Below are positions 1 to 11,208 of a DNA stretch of 64,000 nt, piece after piece (position 1 is the stretch's first letter; each line of letters opens with the position of its first letter). Location of the stretch: NCBI RefSeq assembly GCF_964340395.1, contig NC_135553.1, positions 14,094,501 to 14,158,500 of the forward strand. The letters run 5' to 3'. Source of the stretch: Glandiceps talaboti (taxonomy: Eukaryota; Hemichordata; Enteropneusta; Spengelidae). A program made the translations under genes and the position numbers. The notes under the pieces are model-generated. The model made no database searches and had not been told where the DNA came from. It was given only the letters and a program-made list of their open reading frames with translations.

Positions 1-2392
1 AGGTAATCGAACATGAACGAGTGTTACCACTGTAACCAGGAGGGTCTATGCTGTAACGTATGGCAAGGGTTCGACATACACGCTGGTCCGCTATCCCGCG
101 AGTCTAGTAACTTTCTGTAAGGACCAGTAAAGGTTACTAAAATGCCCATTGCAGGTAGTCCGACGGGATAGTGACTTTTCGATAGGTATATTAGGGAGCT
201 CAGAATTCAAACCACCGGCTATATGATGAATTCACGGTCATAGTAAAATTCATTTGATTTTTAATTTGCTATTTTGACCAACTCCGGTTGTCTATTCGCG
301 ATAAAATTACGATTAGTTTGGAAACAGGGTAGATTTTCTATGATTCCGTGTCATAAAAGCATGTGTTGTGTAGTTTTCGAAAAGCACACCCGGTGGGAAA
401 GTCGCCCAACAGGCGATCTCGCGCCATTGCTGTACTACGTCGCACTTTATTCTGGCGGGGTGTCTCTTGAAAACGGGAATAGCGAAGGATGAGCCAATCA
501 AGTGAGACCTTTCAAATGTAGCTAATATTATAGCCAATAAAATTAGTTGTACGATGATATGTGTATAATAAGGGTAAGGCTGGCCTAGCGCCTCTACACT
601 GTAACATAACAAGTAAATAGTAAAGTTGAAATCTTTGTCGCATGAATTCGTATTTATGTACAGATGCGTAGTCTTTCTGAACAGTAATTTTTAGATCAGT
701 TAGTATTTAAACTAAGTTTCTGAGTTAATTATTCGGTAGGTTATTGACGAGCTCCCTTTGTAAAAACGCTGTACAAATTGGATGTCAGCGTTCGCCCGGC
801 CACGTTCAACGGAACTAAGTGAAGCTCAATCATAACAATGGTGGCTGTCAAAATCGAAGACGCAATTTGAACGTGTTGTTATTTCAGTGAGTTTATTCAG
901 CAAGAAAACAACGTGTTCTATGTTTTTGTACTTCCTACATGATGTGATGATCGATTTTTTACCGGTACAACTTACAGCCTACAATGAAACTGCTAACTTA
1001 GTTAGTAACGCTGACACGATTCCGTGTTCCGTGTTCCGTGTTCATGTTTTGGGGCACATTTCTAAATACGCGAAACCAGTTATTGAATGTGTAGTGGATA
1101 TTGATATTCAGTTTGAAAAATTAAAATCCTGAACTTTATTTTGCGAACGGTTTTGTCATTTCTTAGTAATTATAGGGCCGACTGTATCACGTTTAACGCT
1201 TATGTCAACCTGGAAGTACATAGACACGAAAATAGACGAAGTGACTTGTACATGTAATTAGTAACAAAATTTTGCTGTAACTGCTGGTAACCTTCAAATT
1301 TATTTATTTTTATGTTGTAAATACATTCTAATATGCACTAAGGACAACACTATAAAGACTTGCTCCATGGGAAGGTAATTTTTTGTCTTTTAAAAATGCA
1401 ATAGTTAGATCAATGTGTACCAGAAATGTTATGTAGTATTTAAGCTAGAAATAAGACCACATAACATCTTATACTCCCCCCCCCCCCAATTAAGACAAAC
1501 TACTCACAGAAAGCAACAAAAAAAGAGAAGAAGCTCCAAAACATAAAAAAGAGAATAAAATTACAGTAATGAGTTGATGATGCACAAACAACTACAAAGA
1601 AATAGACAGTTCAATTACAACACACGGTTTGAAATAAATACGGGGTTTGGAAAAGTGAATTAGAAGTAGAGCAAAAACTAAGAGAGATGAAGAGCCTAAG
1701 TGAACAAGCGAAAGCACTTAAAGATAGGACCACCAAATTTTTTGCAGGACTACTACGTTATCAATTTTACTAGTCCTGTGGGATAGTGACTTTTTTACTC
1801 CAGTGTCGAACCCTGTTGGCTGAGAATGACTCTCTTTCGGGTACTTGGGGATTGTCGCCGTACGGAAACTAAGATGGTGATTAATACATTTCTTCCCTAT
1901 ATATATATCTACTACAACTAGTTCAAGTTGAATGTTGTTGACTTGGTAAATTTGTTAGAAAATTCAAATTCAAATTGCCTCAAAATTATTTTAGATCCCT
2001 AGTTTATTTCATTCATCATTAAAATTTTCCAGGGTTAAAGCTGTAAGACACTGGAATTATTTATAGCCAACCTCAAAATCCTCTTTTTTTTCTTTTTCTT
2101 GTGTGCATTTCCCAGTCATTTTTTTTCTGAGATTTTTGTGCAATTTTTCATAACAGTAGATTTTTGTTATAAAATGGTGACTATGGTATAAAAGTACAAT
2201 ACATTACCAACTTCTGTGTAAAATGTGTTTTATAGTGAGACATCATATGAAACCACTAACCACTTTATTGCATCGCTAAAACAAAACTGCATAGTAAAGA
2301 GCTGAAGAACTGAACCACTTCTACATGTCACCAAAATTAAAAATAAAATTTAAAAAAAACAGCGGAGCTATTCTGACCGATAGGTCGCTTGT
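1..2392 (+). repeat. Repeat family A, copy 1 (left-truncated by window edge)
   Basis: Bases 1-64 and 1817-2392 match the last part of the family A copies ending at 21348 and 27428, including the shared right end with ACAGCGGAGCT followed by ATAGGTCGCTTGT. Bases 65-1816 are a later insertion (separate entry). The copy stops at 2392 and is followed directly by copy 2. Confidence 0.8.
65..1816. mobile_element. 1.75 kb TIR DNA element (K) inserted in family A copy 1
   Basis: The left end AAGGGTTCGACA (65-76) and right end TGTCGAACCCTGT (1804-1816) are inverted repeats. The flanks carry TGGC on both sides (61-64 and 1817-1820), a likely 4 bp target duplication. The copies of family A near 20775 and 26863 read straight through this point (GTATGGCTGAGAATG near 26863), so they show the empty site. 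A subterminal GGGATAGTGACTTTT occurs near both ends. Open frames inside (for example 887-1132) are short, begin without ATG and resemble no transposase I know, so it is probably non-autonomous. Confidence 0.72.
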
Positions 2393-4660
2393 TATATTTT
2401 CATCATCTTCTCCGAAAGTGAAAGTCAGAATTCTTCGATATTTAGTGTGCATGTTCCCTGGGGGGAGGCTATTCAGATTTGTTCATGCCAAGTTGATTTG
2501 TGCCATTTTCAATTTTTTATGATTTTTTTTCAAAAAATGATATTTTCATCATCTCCTCAAATACTTCTTGTCAGATTGCTTTGATATCTGGTGTGTTGAT
2601 GCGCAGGGGGTAGCTTACTCAGATTTGTTAATTTCAAGTCAGCACATCTTTTCTATTTTTTATGATTTTTTTTTGGTAATTTAAAGAAAAAATGAACATG
2701 TTAATGAGCATTATTGCCGACGCCACATTGGAAATCAGTCCACGAGACTTTAAGTAAACTGCCACTTTTCAAAAGACACTATTGACGTCAAACAAGCAAT
2801 GTAATATGTGCTATAGTCATAATTCTATGCATTGTGTGCCCAAATGACAAGTGTTTGTTCGAAACAGGGTTGTAAACTTCAAATCCAAATTTTGCACCCC
2901 TTCTACATAATCAGCCAGTCCGCAACAAACCACATTTGCATACAATCTATCCTCATATGCTCCAGATAGCGACACTTTGAATGGCTGCTCACGGGCCTTA
3001 TTTTTCGGTATTTTCAACTCGCCGTAACTTTCACTAAAGTTCCCCATTTTAGATACTGAAAACGCCTAAACCTCAACTGATATCTCTTCTTTCAGGCCAG
3101 CAAAATAAATTTTGGCATTACATTTAGGAATACCGATTTTCCGACGAATTCGGGACGCATACTTGAGGCCTTGAAATTTCGACCAAGTTTTTCGCTCATA
3201 GCATGGAAGTATAACCCTCCATGCTCATAGTTTCCTCAATACGGACCGGAAAGTTTACAAATTTCACAAAAAGGTGGATTTTTATGTGTTTTAAATAACC
3301 ATGGGAAGTAAATTTAGTAGCATCGTTGTGTAACGGTCCCGACCGTTCAATAATTTTCGGTAGAAAATGACTGATTTGACCCGGAAGCTGAAGATGACCT
3401 CGTTTGACATCCGGGCGATTTTCCACAGCAACAACACGGGAGTTCTTGGTACTCACTAAAATCACACTTCAGACCCACTATAAAAGTTTGATGTTTTCAG
3501 ATAAACTGTATCTTGTGACTAATTCTATATTGTCGTGCATTTTGGAGTGACAATGAACCAGAATGAAGACAACTCGCATAAGGAAGGCATGCCTTGGCAT
3601 GCAGTTGAAGTTATGCAAGAGCAGTGTCTCACTGCCGACTGTGAATCGACCAAACTTTGTTTATTGGCCGACAGTTTACATGTAAAGTTAAACGACATGA
3701 ACGTGTCTTGCTATTTCCAAAATGCAAATATTTGTCAGGTAAAAATAATTAAAATAATTACAACTTTAATTTGGCTTCAGACTTTGCATTATGTTTTTCG
3801 TATCTTTCCCCATTTTAAATGTAAATCCGAAAAGGTTCTCTCTGGTCATGCCAGTGGTTAGCCCTGCTTACCTACGACAGGCGGTGCACAAGTCTATATT
3901 GCTGACTTGACTCTCAACAAATAGTAGGGACAATTGTCAGAATCGAGTCCCGGATTACTCTGTATGCAAGCACGACTCGTCAGTGATCATACCGGGACTG
4001 CTTTGAGTACGAGCGAGGTGAGGCATGTTGAGGTAATTTGTTGAGAATTACAAATATTGCGAAATGTCAAGTACAAGGTTTAAATACAATGGAATGATGA
4101 AAAAAATTGGCCGAGTCTGCTGAAAGGCGCCGGTCACAAGAAACTCCGTAAATTAAAATATCAGACGATGTTATGTCTACTACAACTAGTACAAGTTGAA
4201 TGTTGTTGACTTGGTAAATTTGTTAGAAAATTGAAATTCGAATTGCCTCAAAATTATTTCAGATCCCTAGTTTATTTCATTCATCATTAAAATTTTACCA
4301 GGTTAAAGCTACATAAGACACTGGAATTATTTATAGCCAACCTCAAAATCCTCTTTTTTTCTTTTTCTTGTGTGCATTTTCCAGTCATTATTTTTCTGAG
4401 ATTTTGTGTAATTTTTCATAACAGTTGATTTTTTTAATAAAATGGTGATTATGGTATAAAAGTACAATACATTACCAACTTTCTGTGTAAAATGTGTTTT
4501 ATAGTGAGACATCATATGAAACCACTAACCACTTTATTACATCGCTAAAACAAAACTGCATAGTGAAGAGCTGAAGAACTGAACCACTTCTACATGTTAC
4601 CAAAATAAAAAAATAAATTAAAAACAACAGCGGAGCTATTCTGACCGATAGGTCGCTTGT
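2393..4660 (+). repeat. Repeat family A, copy 2, fused head to tail to copy 1
   Basis: It begins at the internal TATATTTTCATCATCTTC segment, lacking the first ~100 bp present in the copies at 18974 and 25559. It runs to the shared end GGTCGCTTGT at 4660. A 108-codon open frame (3535-3861) has a close relative at 19843-20121 in copy 3, which may only reflect DNA similarity. A small TIR element (G, 3858-3970) lies inside. Confidence 0.75.
3858..3970 (-). mobile_element. MITE G, copy inside family A
   Basis: The segment CCTGCTTACCTACG ... CGTATGCAAGCACGACT is the reverse-strand relative of 49276-49383. They share the inner block GGGACAATTGTCAGAATCGA. Ends are imperfect inverted repeats of about 18 bp. 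Confidence 0.5.
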
Positions 4661-5204
4661 TTTGCATTCCCGACATAGGTGACTATGTCGCATTTTAAAT
4701 AAACTTAAAACTTACGAACAATTGGTTTTAACTTTTTTTCTGACGTTAGTTAAGACACATTTAATGGGGCGTCCCACTCATCAGTTGCTTCAATATCATA
4801 GACTAAGTGTTTCTCCATTTCCCTTGTCCATACATGTAACGACCATGTATTTTGGCAAAAGGAGGAGGAGGGTTTTAGTAATAGGCTTCTCCTCATTTCT
4901 TGAAGCACATATTCTTTTTCGTATTGTCTGTCCGAACCAGATAGAGACGTAATTTACCAATAATGTTTTTTTTTATACATAATGCAATCCCATGACAAAA
5001 AATAAATCTTTCTCGGTTACACGACATCAATTGAAATACATTTAGGTGTCCGATCTCTTCGTCCTTTTTTTGCATTTCTCTGCTAGACATCGGTCGTATG
5101 CGAACAAGTATGAAATTGAATTCCCCATTTATGATCAAAGATCGCAAGCTTACCTATATTTGTTGACGCAACTAAATGATAGTTGCCAGGCAACCATATC
5201 TCAT

Positions 5205-5330
5205 TACAATAGTTGCTATGCCATTCGGCCATGACCTAGATTTGAACTCGCGGGCAGCCATCTCCACTTGTATTGAAAGTTCGTCAACACGCCTACCCCT
5301 TCACCTCTATACTGCTCTTTCACAACTCCA
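5205..5330 (-). repeat. Possible degenerate tRNA-derived SINE
   Basis: On the minus strand a GGTAGGCGTGTTGACG stretch precedes CGAGTTCAAATCTAG by about 40 bp, resembling the A and B boxes of an RNA polymerase III promoter. There is no clear tail or target duplication, so this is tentative. Confidence 0.25.
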
Positions 5331-6128
5331 GGTTAGGTGTTTCATATTCGGACTGTATAGGAATACTTATTTACCATCAAAATGAGTAAGGGTACTGCAG
5401 TGTTGGTAATATAAATATGAAATCATTCCTGTTCTGACTTTGGGGTTTCTTTTGAAAAATTTCCATAGTGGTCTGAGTCGGTTGAAACGGTTGAAAAGCT
5501 AAAGAAAATTGAGCGTACGTATACGTAGATGAGAATCATTCTTCATTAGTATTAGGGCTACATAGGCATACTTACCAATTGGAATAAAGTACATGTAATA
5601 TAATAGGTGTACTTTTAGATGTACTAATTCCTACATAATTCATAATAGATAACTTTACTTGTTAACATTGGTTTTTCCAATGTGATGGCAGGTTTCACAG
5701 CTTTTCAGTCACAACAATTCTCACTACCTAATGGTTGGTTTTCTACGAAATGTACTTGTCTTCATGGGTTATTGACCGAACAGATATTAATCCTTTTAAT
5801 GCATGATTTAATATGATCGATCAACCACTCAACAGATAAATTATTAACTTAAAAGATATTACTGATTTATATCGTAGGCCATGTTATGAGAGCCGTTAAT
5901 TACTTCCGCCATGTTGAAATTCGATTTCGTGAGCGAAAAACGCACAAAAAATTACGATCGCTCGTCATTTGGATCGTACTCCAGATACCGTTCACTGTCA
6001 TGCTTTCAAAATGGCTGTGTAGATAAACAAAGCTAATACGCATGTGTGGAACTAGTTATGGCAGCAATTTTTGCAGCAATAGCTGCCGTTAAACGGCATA
6101 ACGGCGAGGTAGGTGAATGACCTTTGGC

Positions 6129-6192
6129 GTTCCCGCAATAGCGGGAATTGGTGGGCGCCCTAGAGTGTTCCCGCAATAGCGGGAATTGGTGG
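6129..6192. repeat. Direct repeat pair with internal palindrome
   Basis: A 26 bp unit starting GTTCCCGCAATAGCGGGAA occurs at 6129-6154 and 6167-6192. Inside each, CCCGC and GCGGG pair around AATA to form a short hairpin. Confidence 0.75.
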
Positions 6193-7598
6193 TGAAAGGG
6201 TTAAAGCATACCGACATTCTTGTCACCACACAAACATGTTTTCCAACACCCAGACACGTTTAAACTTTGCAGGGATTATATCATTCTTTTATCAAACTTT
6301 CATACCGTTAACAATACATACGGTATACGGTATGTTACAATAAACATGTATTTTCGCAAAATCTCTGTCATAATGTGTAATTTCCACACACATCTGCAAA
6401 TCCGACATTCTCATCAGTTCAACACTGCTACACACACACAACATAAATGTTAGACATTATTAATTACCACCGATTACTGTTATTAATGAAGTGTTATATG
6501 GCGGCGAAATTAAACGTGGAACAACAAACTCTGTGGATATAGATGGTGGTGATGTTTATTAGTTGACACCTGTACTGAAAGCATAAAATTGTAGCACACT
6601 GAAAGTTTCAATTCTGATTACTAATCATGAAAGGGGATGATCAAATTTTAGCTATACCATGATCAGAACGGCATCAAGCGAGATGCGACTTTGGATATAT
6701 TGAACATATTTATTTTAAAAGGTTTGAATTTCCTTGAAACGTTTCAAAAAACTGGCCGATCGCATTTCTAGATACCAGAATAAGATCTTCCTCTTCAAGT
6801 AGGCAGGTCAGACGCACTGAAAAATTTTCTGCCACTGTGTGTTCACAGCATAAACCCTGACATTGACAAGACAATATCTCTGCTTTGAAAAGTCGGATTT
6901 TTTTGAATAAATCATCTTTTTGTTCACATTTAAAAGGTCAATATTTCTGTAAAATAATTTTTAGTAAATTTTGGAAGCAATCCGAAAAAAAATACCTTTA
7001 AAATGACATTTACTCAACTGCGCACGGCGGTAAAAATCGGCCGTTTTCACTTCCTCACTTCATTTTCAAAGTGCAGGGGACTGTGTCACCTGACCTACAC
7101 ACATGACCACTCATTTGAAAGGTCATGACATTGTGCGATGTGTCACAGCCTCGTTCTGGTGATTCTCCGCCGTTCATTGCCGTTTGAAATCAAAGTTCAA
7201 GTTCGGAGTCAATTTGCTACCAGAAGCCCGAGGAATTTCAAGTAAACGATACTTTCATGTTAAAATTTGGTGTTTTTTCTATCAAATCATGTATTTTTAG
7301 TGTTTTTTAATGAGCGAGTCCTCTGCACTAACTATTTTAGTTTTACTAGTGAACCATCAGTTCGGAACGACACGCGAGTGGAGTTTGAGTGTGAATAGGA
7401 CGCCATTGTTCATGTACCAGGTCGCAGTGACCGTCACATACCACTAGTTCTAAGTGGCCTGAAAGTTGGTTAAAGTGATCAATATTGACTTTTTTCACAA
7501 TAAAATGATCAGGAAGAAGTGTTGTGTTATGTTTTAGGCCAAAAAAAAAAGAAATGTTTCTGGTCATGTCTTTTTTCCAAAAACGGTGCGACGACGCG

Positions 7599-7632
<34 letters not shown>

Positions 7633-7797
7633 CCCTCCCCTTCAATGTTAATATATATACATCACACACTATTCAGTGTTCACATATCACATATAGTGTT
7701 CAGTCAGTGATCATGGGCCTGGGCCCTGAAGAATTTTCTCTTTCTTCTGAGTCGTTTTGGTTTGGTTGCATAGCAACCACTGCAGGTTGGGTAGATG

Positions 7798-8298
7798 TCA
7801 GCTGCTCTCTCTCCATGTCAGCAAATCATACAACTCCGGAATTTTACGCTGTTGTAAGGATAATTTGGAACGATGGGGGTCGATCAACCAAAGAGCATCT
7901 CCTAAAATGTTGACAAATTGGTCGCCAAGTGATCTGCTGTTATAATCCCATCTGAGGTTCTGTCCCTGCAACCATCGTATCATATCATTGTGCAGTTTAA
8001 AACGTGCGTTTGGTCGGTCAAGCTGTCGTTGTTTTGGCCACGTTTTTTTTCTAGCACCACCCATCAACAGTTGAAATGCATTCTGCACTGGTACTGGTCT
8101 CGACTCTTTCTGAACATCACCAGTTAAATTAAAGGTGATAAACTTTCCAAACTCGATGACCGCAGACATTGTCACTGATAATGGTATTGTTTGAAACTGG
8201 CCGGTGATTGACGTACTCACGCTACTTTCCACGGGAAAGTCAGCATACGCTGGCTCCAGTACAAATCTATCTCCACTATTCAGAACACCCCTGCTCAA
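7798..8298 (-). CDS. Hypothetical ORF, 166 codons, minus strand
   Basis: A single ATG-initiated frame of 166 codons with mixed composition and no simple-sequence bias, so less likely than its neighbours to be accidental. It contains a PVQNAFQLLMGG stretch followed by basic residues, then WLQGQNLRWDYNSRSLGDQF. I do not recognise the family. A GTGAGT donor-like site lies about 23 codons in, so the ATG could belong to a short first exon, but the frame stays open past it. A poly-T tract lies downstream at 7602-7632. It may be a gene fragment or part of a transposon-borne ORF. Confidence 0.4.
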   Translation of the reverse strand: MSRGVLNSGDRFVLEPAYADFPVESSVSTSITGQFQTIPLSVTMSAVIEFGKFITFNLTGDVQKESRPVPVQNAFQLLMGGARKKTWPKQRQLDRPNARFKLHNDMIRWLQGQNLRWDYNSRSLGDQFVNILGDALWLIDPHRSKLSLQQRKIPELYDLLTWRESS

Positions 8299-9171
8299 GT
8301 CATGGAACAGCCTTATATTTAATGATTTTCACAACTTGTGTGAGGTTAGGCCTGGATACTTGTCACACGTATACAGACTACAGTAAGTTGAAATTAGAAC
8401 AGTACACTAGCATATATCACTGTTGTAATGTTGTGGAGAGTTTACGAATCCGTATGCAGACTTCATTTTTTTTCATTTTCTTGTTACATTGTCAAGTTAT
8501 AATTGCTTTTTAAGTATTGGTTCAAATTTTTACATGCTGCACAGAATTATTGTGCATTTTAATGTTTGATTCAAAGTTACTGAACAAGTGTTTATGACTG
8601 GATGATAGTATTATACTACCATACCAGGTCCAAAGATGCCACACTTACACAGTATTTCCTCTTGCTTTTTTTCAGAGAAAAACTGATCTGAAACGTTCAT
8701 TAGTGGTTGTCATGGTGAAGACATCACTGTCTAGTTTGTCTTTTGTAACAGGATCATATCAGAAATATGCATTTTTTGAAAAATCAATGTTTTTTTTTTA
8801 TGGTGCAGGGACAATTTAAAATTCAAAGATAACTTGACTAATTATAATAAATAGTTTATTTTATTCTTTCATATTTTACGTGTACATTTGCATAATTTGG
8901 TCTGCCTCATTTGCATATTTGTGGATATTCATATTTGTAGTCCTATTACAATTTTTTTGAATGGTGACATTGGATTCAGCACCCATTGAAACATACAAAT
9001 CCCAAATTTCATGTTGATAGCATGAATAGAAAGCTCTCTACAAGAAATATGCATACGTAATTAGGGGGAAAACAATCGGAAAATTTAATACTTTAAAAAT
9101 CTGTATCTTCAACAGTTCTTGTCCAATTTTAGTCATTAAAGTATCATTTTCCTTCTTTCACCGAGATCTAT

Positions 9172-9310
9172 CTAAGTATGGCAATGAGCAATATCTGCAT
9201 TGAAAAAAGTGCCTGACCTGCCTACTTCAAGACGGGCTTGGATGTCAACGATACGTACACCGATGTTGTAGAGGGACACAATTCTTCTACGCAGATACAT
9301 GTTAAGTCGG
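9172..9310 (-). pseudogene. Tc1/mariner transposase N-terminal fragment
   Basis: The minus frame reads MYLRRRIVSLYNIGVRI and then VDIQARLEV. That is the pattern of the first helix-turn-helix of Tc1-like transposases (basic residue, RIV, L, G, DI..RL). The similarity ends after about 30 residues and no DDE catalytic part follows, so it is a relic. Identification is from remembered family pattern only. Confidence 0.45.
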
Positions 9311-9439
9311 TAAGGATGGACGAGGGACATTGGTGATGATTGCATGCTTAGAGTCGTGTATTTTACTAGACAGAATTCACGACGTACAGCAGTGAAAACA
9401 GATATGCAAATACTGTCACACCTTTCACAGTATCGCTTC

Positions 9440-9625
9440 ACCTTCATTGTTGTTTGACGTGAAGCGACCTTCATTGTTTTTTGATGTGATGCGAACAAGA
9501 AGTGAACGCGAAGCGAAATGACTGCGATGCGAAAGCCGTCATGAAGCGATTCCAAGTTACGAAGTGAATTGATTGAAGCGATAATGAGGCGATGTGAAGA
9601 CGAAGCGAAGCGGACGCGAAAAATG
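9440..9625. repeat. Degenerate GAAGCGA-type short tandem repeat
   Basis: Variants of GAAGCGA, GATGCGA and GAAGTGA recur about every 10-20 bp in this CpG-rich patch, set in otherwise AT-rich DNA. Confidence 0.5.
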
Positions 9626-9659
9626 CGACATCTTAAGCGAAAACTACTGTATGTGTATG

Positions 9660-9920
9660 TGTGTGTAAACACTTAAAGTCAAAAAACGCTTGACCGATTG
9701 CCATGATATTTGGTTGAAATATTACCTTGGGTGTCTTGTTGGGAAATTGTTCAACAATTGTAGCAACAGCCAAATGATCGCGTATATTGCAAAGATAGCA
9801 ACATGGTTGGATAGGCAACTGGATAGTCATTCAGCAAATGAACACCTATTTTTAGCATGGACTAGCATATAGATAAACATTTTTAAAAACTGTTCAGTTG
9901 TGCTACAATGTCATTGCCGG
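9660..9920 (+). repeat. Repeat family C, internally deleted copy
   Basis: It opens with the AACTTAAAGTC-like block and the CCGATTGCCATGATATTTGG segment. It then jumps to the family C right end (GCAACTGGATAGTCATTCAG ... GTGCTACAATG). Full-length relatives are at 35617 and 43188. Confidence 0.65.
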
Positions 9921-9929
9921 TATTTTTCC

Positions 9930-10160
9930 ATGTTTTGGACCATTACACAGACATGCATGAACAATTCCCATTAAAACTTTATTTAATTAAAGACAATGTT
10001 CTATGATGTATATGTATGTCAACTTGTGTCACGATATGATCCAACAGGACTGCTAGGCAGCCATTCTGTTATGATATTTTCATGTCTGGAACCATTTGGC
10101 AGACATGTCTGAGCAGATCAATTTCAGTCAATCTTGGTATAGGCATGTCAATTTGTGATT
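9930..10160 (+). repeat. Fragment of repeat family D body
   Basis: ATGATCCAACAGGACTGC and AGACATGTCTGAGCAG resemble the body of the repeat at 60884-61376 (ACGATCCAATATGGCTGC, AGACATGCTT). Confidence 0.4.
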
Positions 10161-10524
10161 GCCCCTATCACAAACAAGAAGCGTTACAATCCAAAGAGGG
10201 ATCAACAGCAGGGGCTATGTCATCTACGATGGCTTGTTTAAAGTAATTCTGGTCTTGGATAGGTTCAACTTTGAAGCTGCTTTCTACACATTGAAGATAC
10301 TGGTATTTTTTGAACCAAAAACAACAAGTGTCATTCGACTCTTACATTGATGTATTATTTCGTGTGTGCAATTTGAAAGATTTTAAAATCAGACAATTGT
10401 TTGTTATATGTGTCAATTTGTTAACAACTTTGGTGTTTTTGTTTTTGTTATTGTTGTTGTAAAAGGCTGACCAACTATTAAAAGGTTAATTTCTCTCATG
10501 TACGAGGAGTCTATTTATTTTTCA

Positions 10525-10609
10525 GGTACTCCCCCCCCCCCCCACCCACCTCCCCCATGACCGACATTATTTTTTCGGATACAGAGCCCCCCCCCCCCCC
10601 CCCCCCCCC
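10525..10609. repeat. Poly-C tracts
   Basis: Two long C runs (about 10530-10545 and 10588-10609) lie 40 bp apart. Similar C or G runs recur at 1477, 27669, 28321, 29310, 29520, 30114, 38804, 57785 and 61310. Confidence 0.8.
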
Positions 10610-10771
10610 AACACTATGCTTATTTTTTTCGAGTACCCTCCTGCACCCCGAGTGGCAAAGGTGCCTCTCTTCTTGCGGTGTTTGACACTGACGGATAGAT
10701 ATATTGACAAAGAGTAAACGTTCGTTTGTTCATTTGTTTGTTCGTACGTACGTACATATGTACACTTATTT

Positions 10772-10975
10772 CTCCAGAGGGCGTCGTGATCACTGCATCA
10801 TAGAACTACATTGTACATCTTGGCTTGCCTCTCTAGAGGGCACCGTAATCACTGCGTCATAGAACTCCGTCCACAGCCACCTTGGTGGCAACAGTAGGCA
10901 GCCCTCCACGACACTCTCAGGAGAAGGAATGTCTTGGTGGAGCCCTCCGGATCCACGACACTGTCAGGAGTGGGA
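10772..10975. repeat. Two imperfect tandem duplications before exon 1 of gene 1
   Basis: CTCCAGAGGGCGTCGTGATC and CTCTAGAGGGCACCGTAATC repeat 59 bp apart. CACGACACTCTCAGGAG and CACGACACTGTCAGGAG repeat about 55 bp apart. Confidence 0.6.
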
Positions 10976-11046
10976 ATATGTATGTCAGGTCCCAAGTAAC
11001 TTGCAATGATGTATTCATTGTTTATTTGTTTGTTGCTTGATTTCAG

Positions 11047-11208
11047 TGGGCACAAATCAAAACAGCTAAGGAGGAACTTGTCATTAAATTAAATAATGAG
11101 AACCCAAAGGCGAATAAAGGAATGGAAATTATTAAAGAGAAGATAAAGGAATGGAATGAAAAACTCATAAAGCAATGGGAGGAGTTAGAGAAGAAATATG
11201 AATGTGAG
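11047..11208 (+). CDS. Gene 1, exon a (coiled coil)
   Basis: The acceptor TTGCTTGATTTCAG and donor GAG|GTAGGA bound 54 whole codons, from WAQIKTAKEELVIKL to WEELEKKYECE. Rich in Lys and Glu, with hydrophobic residues in heptad-like spacing. Phase 0 at both ends. Confidence 0.7.

Larger units (their letters stand above)
4661..7329. other. Repeat-rich non-coding stretch
   Basis: No frame here combines codon-like content with splice borders. It holds a possible degenerate tRNA-SINE (5205-5330) and a pair of palindrome-bearing direct repeats (6129-6192). The rest is AT-rich sequence in which I see no gene. Confidence 0.5.

Noticed and set aside
887-1132. 81-codon frame in element K as a transposase
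   Set aside because: It has no ATG start, contains a short 9 bp tandem repeat and no catalytic motif is visible.
7346-7669. 107-codon minus frame
   Set aside because: The start is a lysine run from the poly-T tract. The remainder has no recognisable motif or supporting splice site.
7519-7913. Poly-phenylalanine frames
   Set aside because: Caused by a poly-T tract. The rest is antisense to the 7798-8298 ORF.
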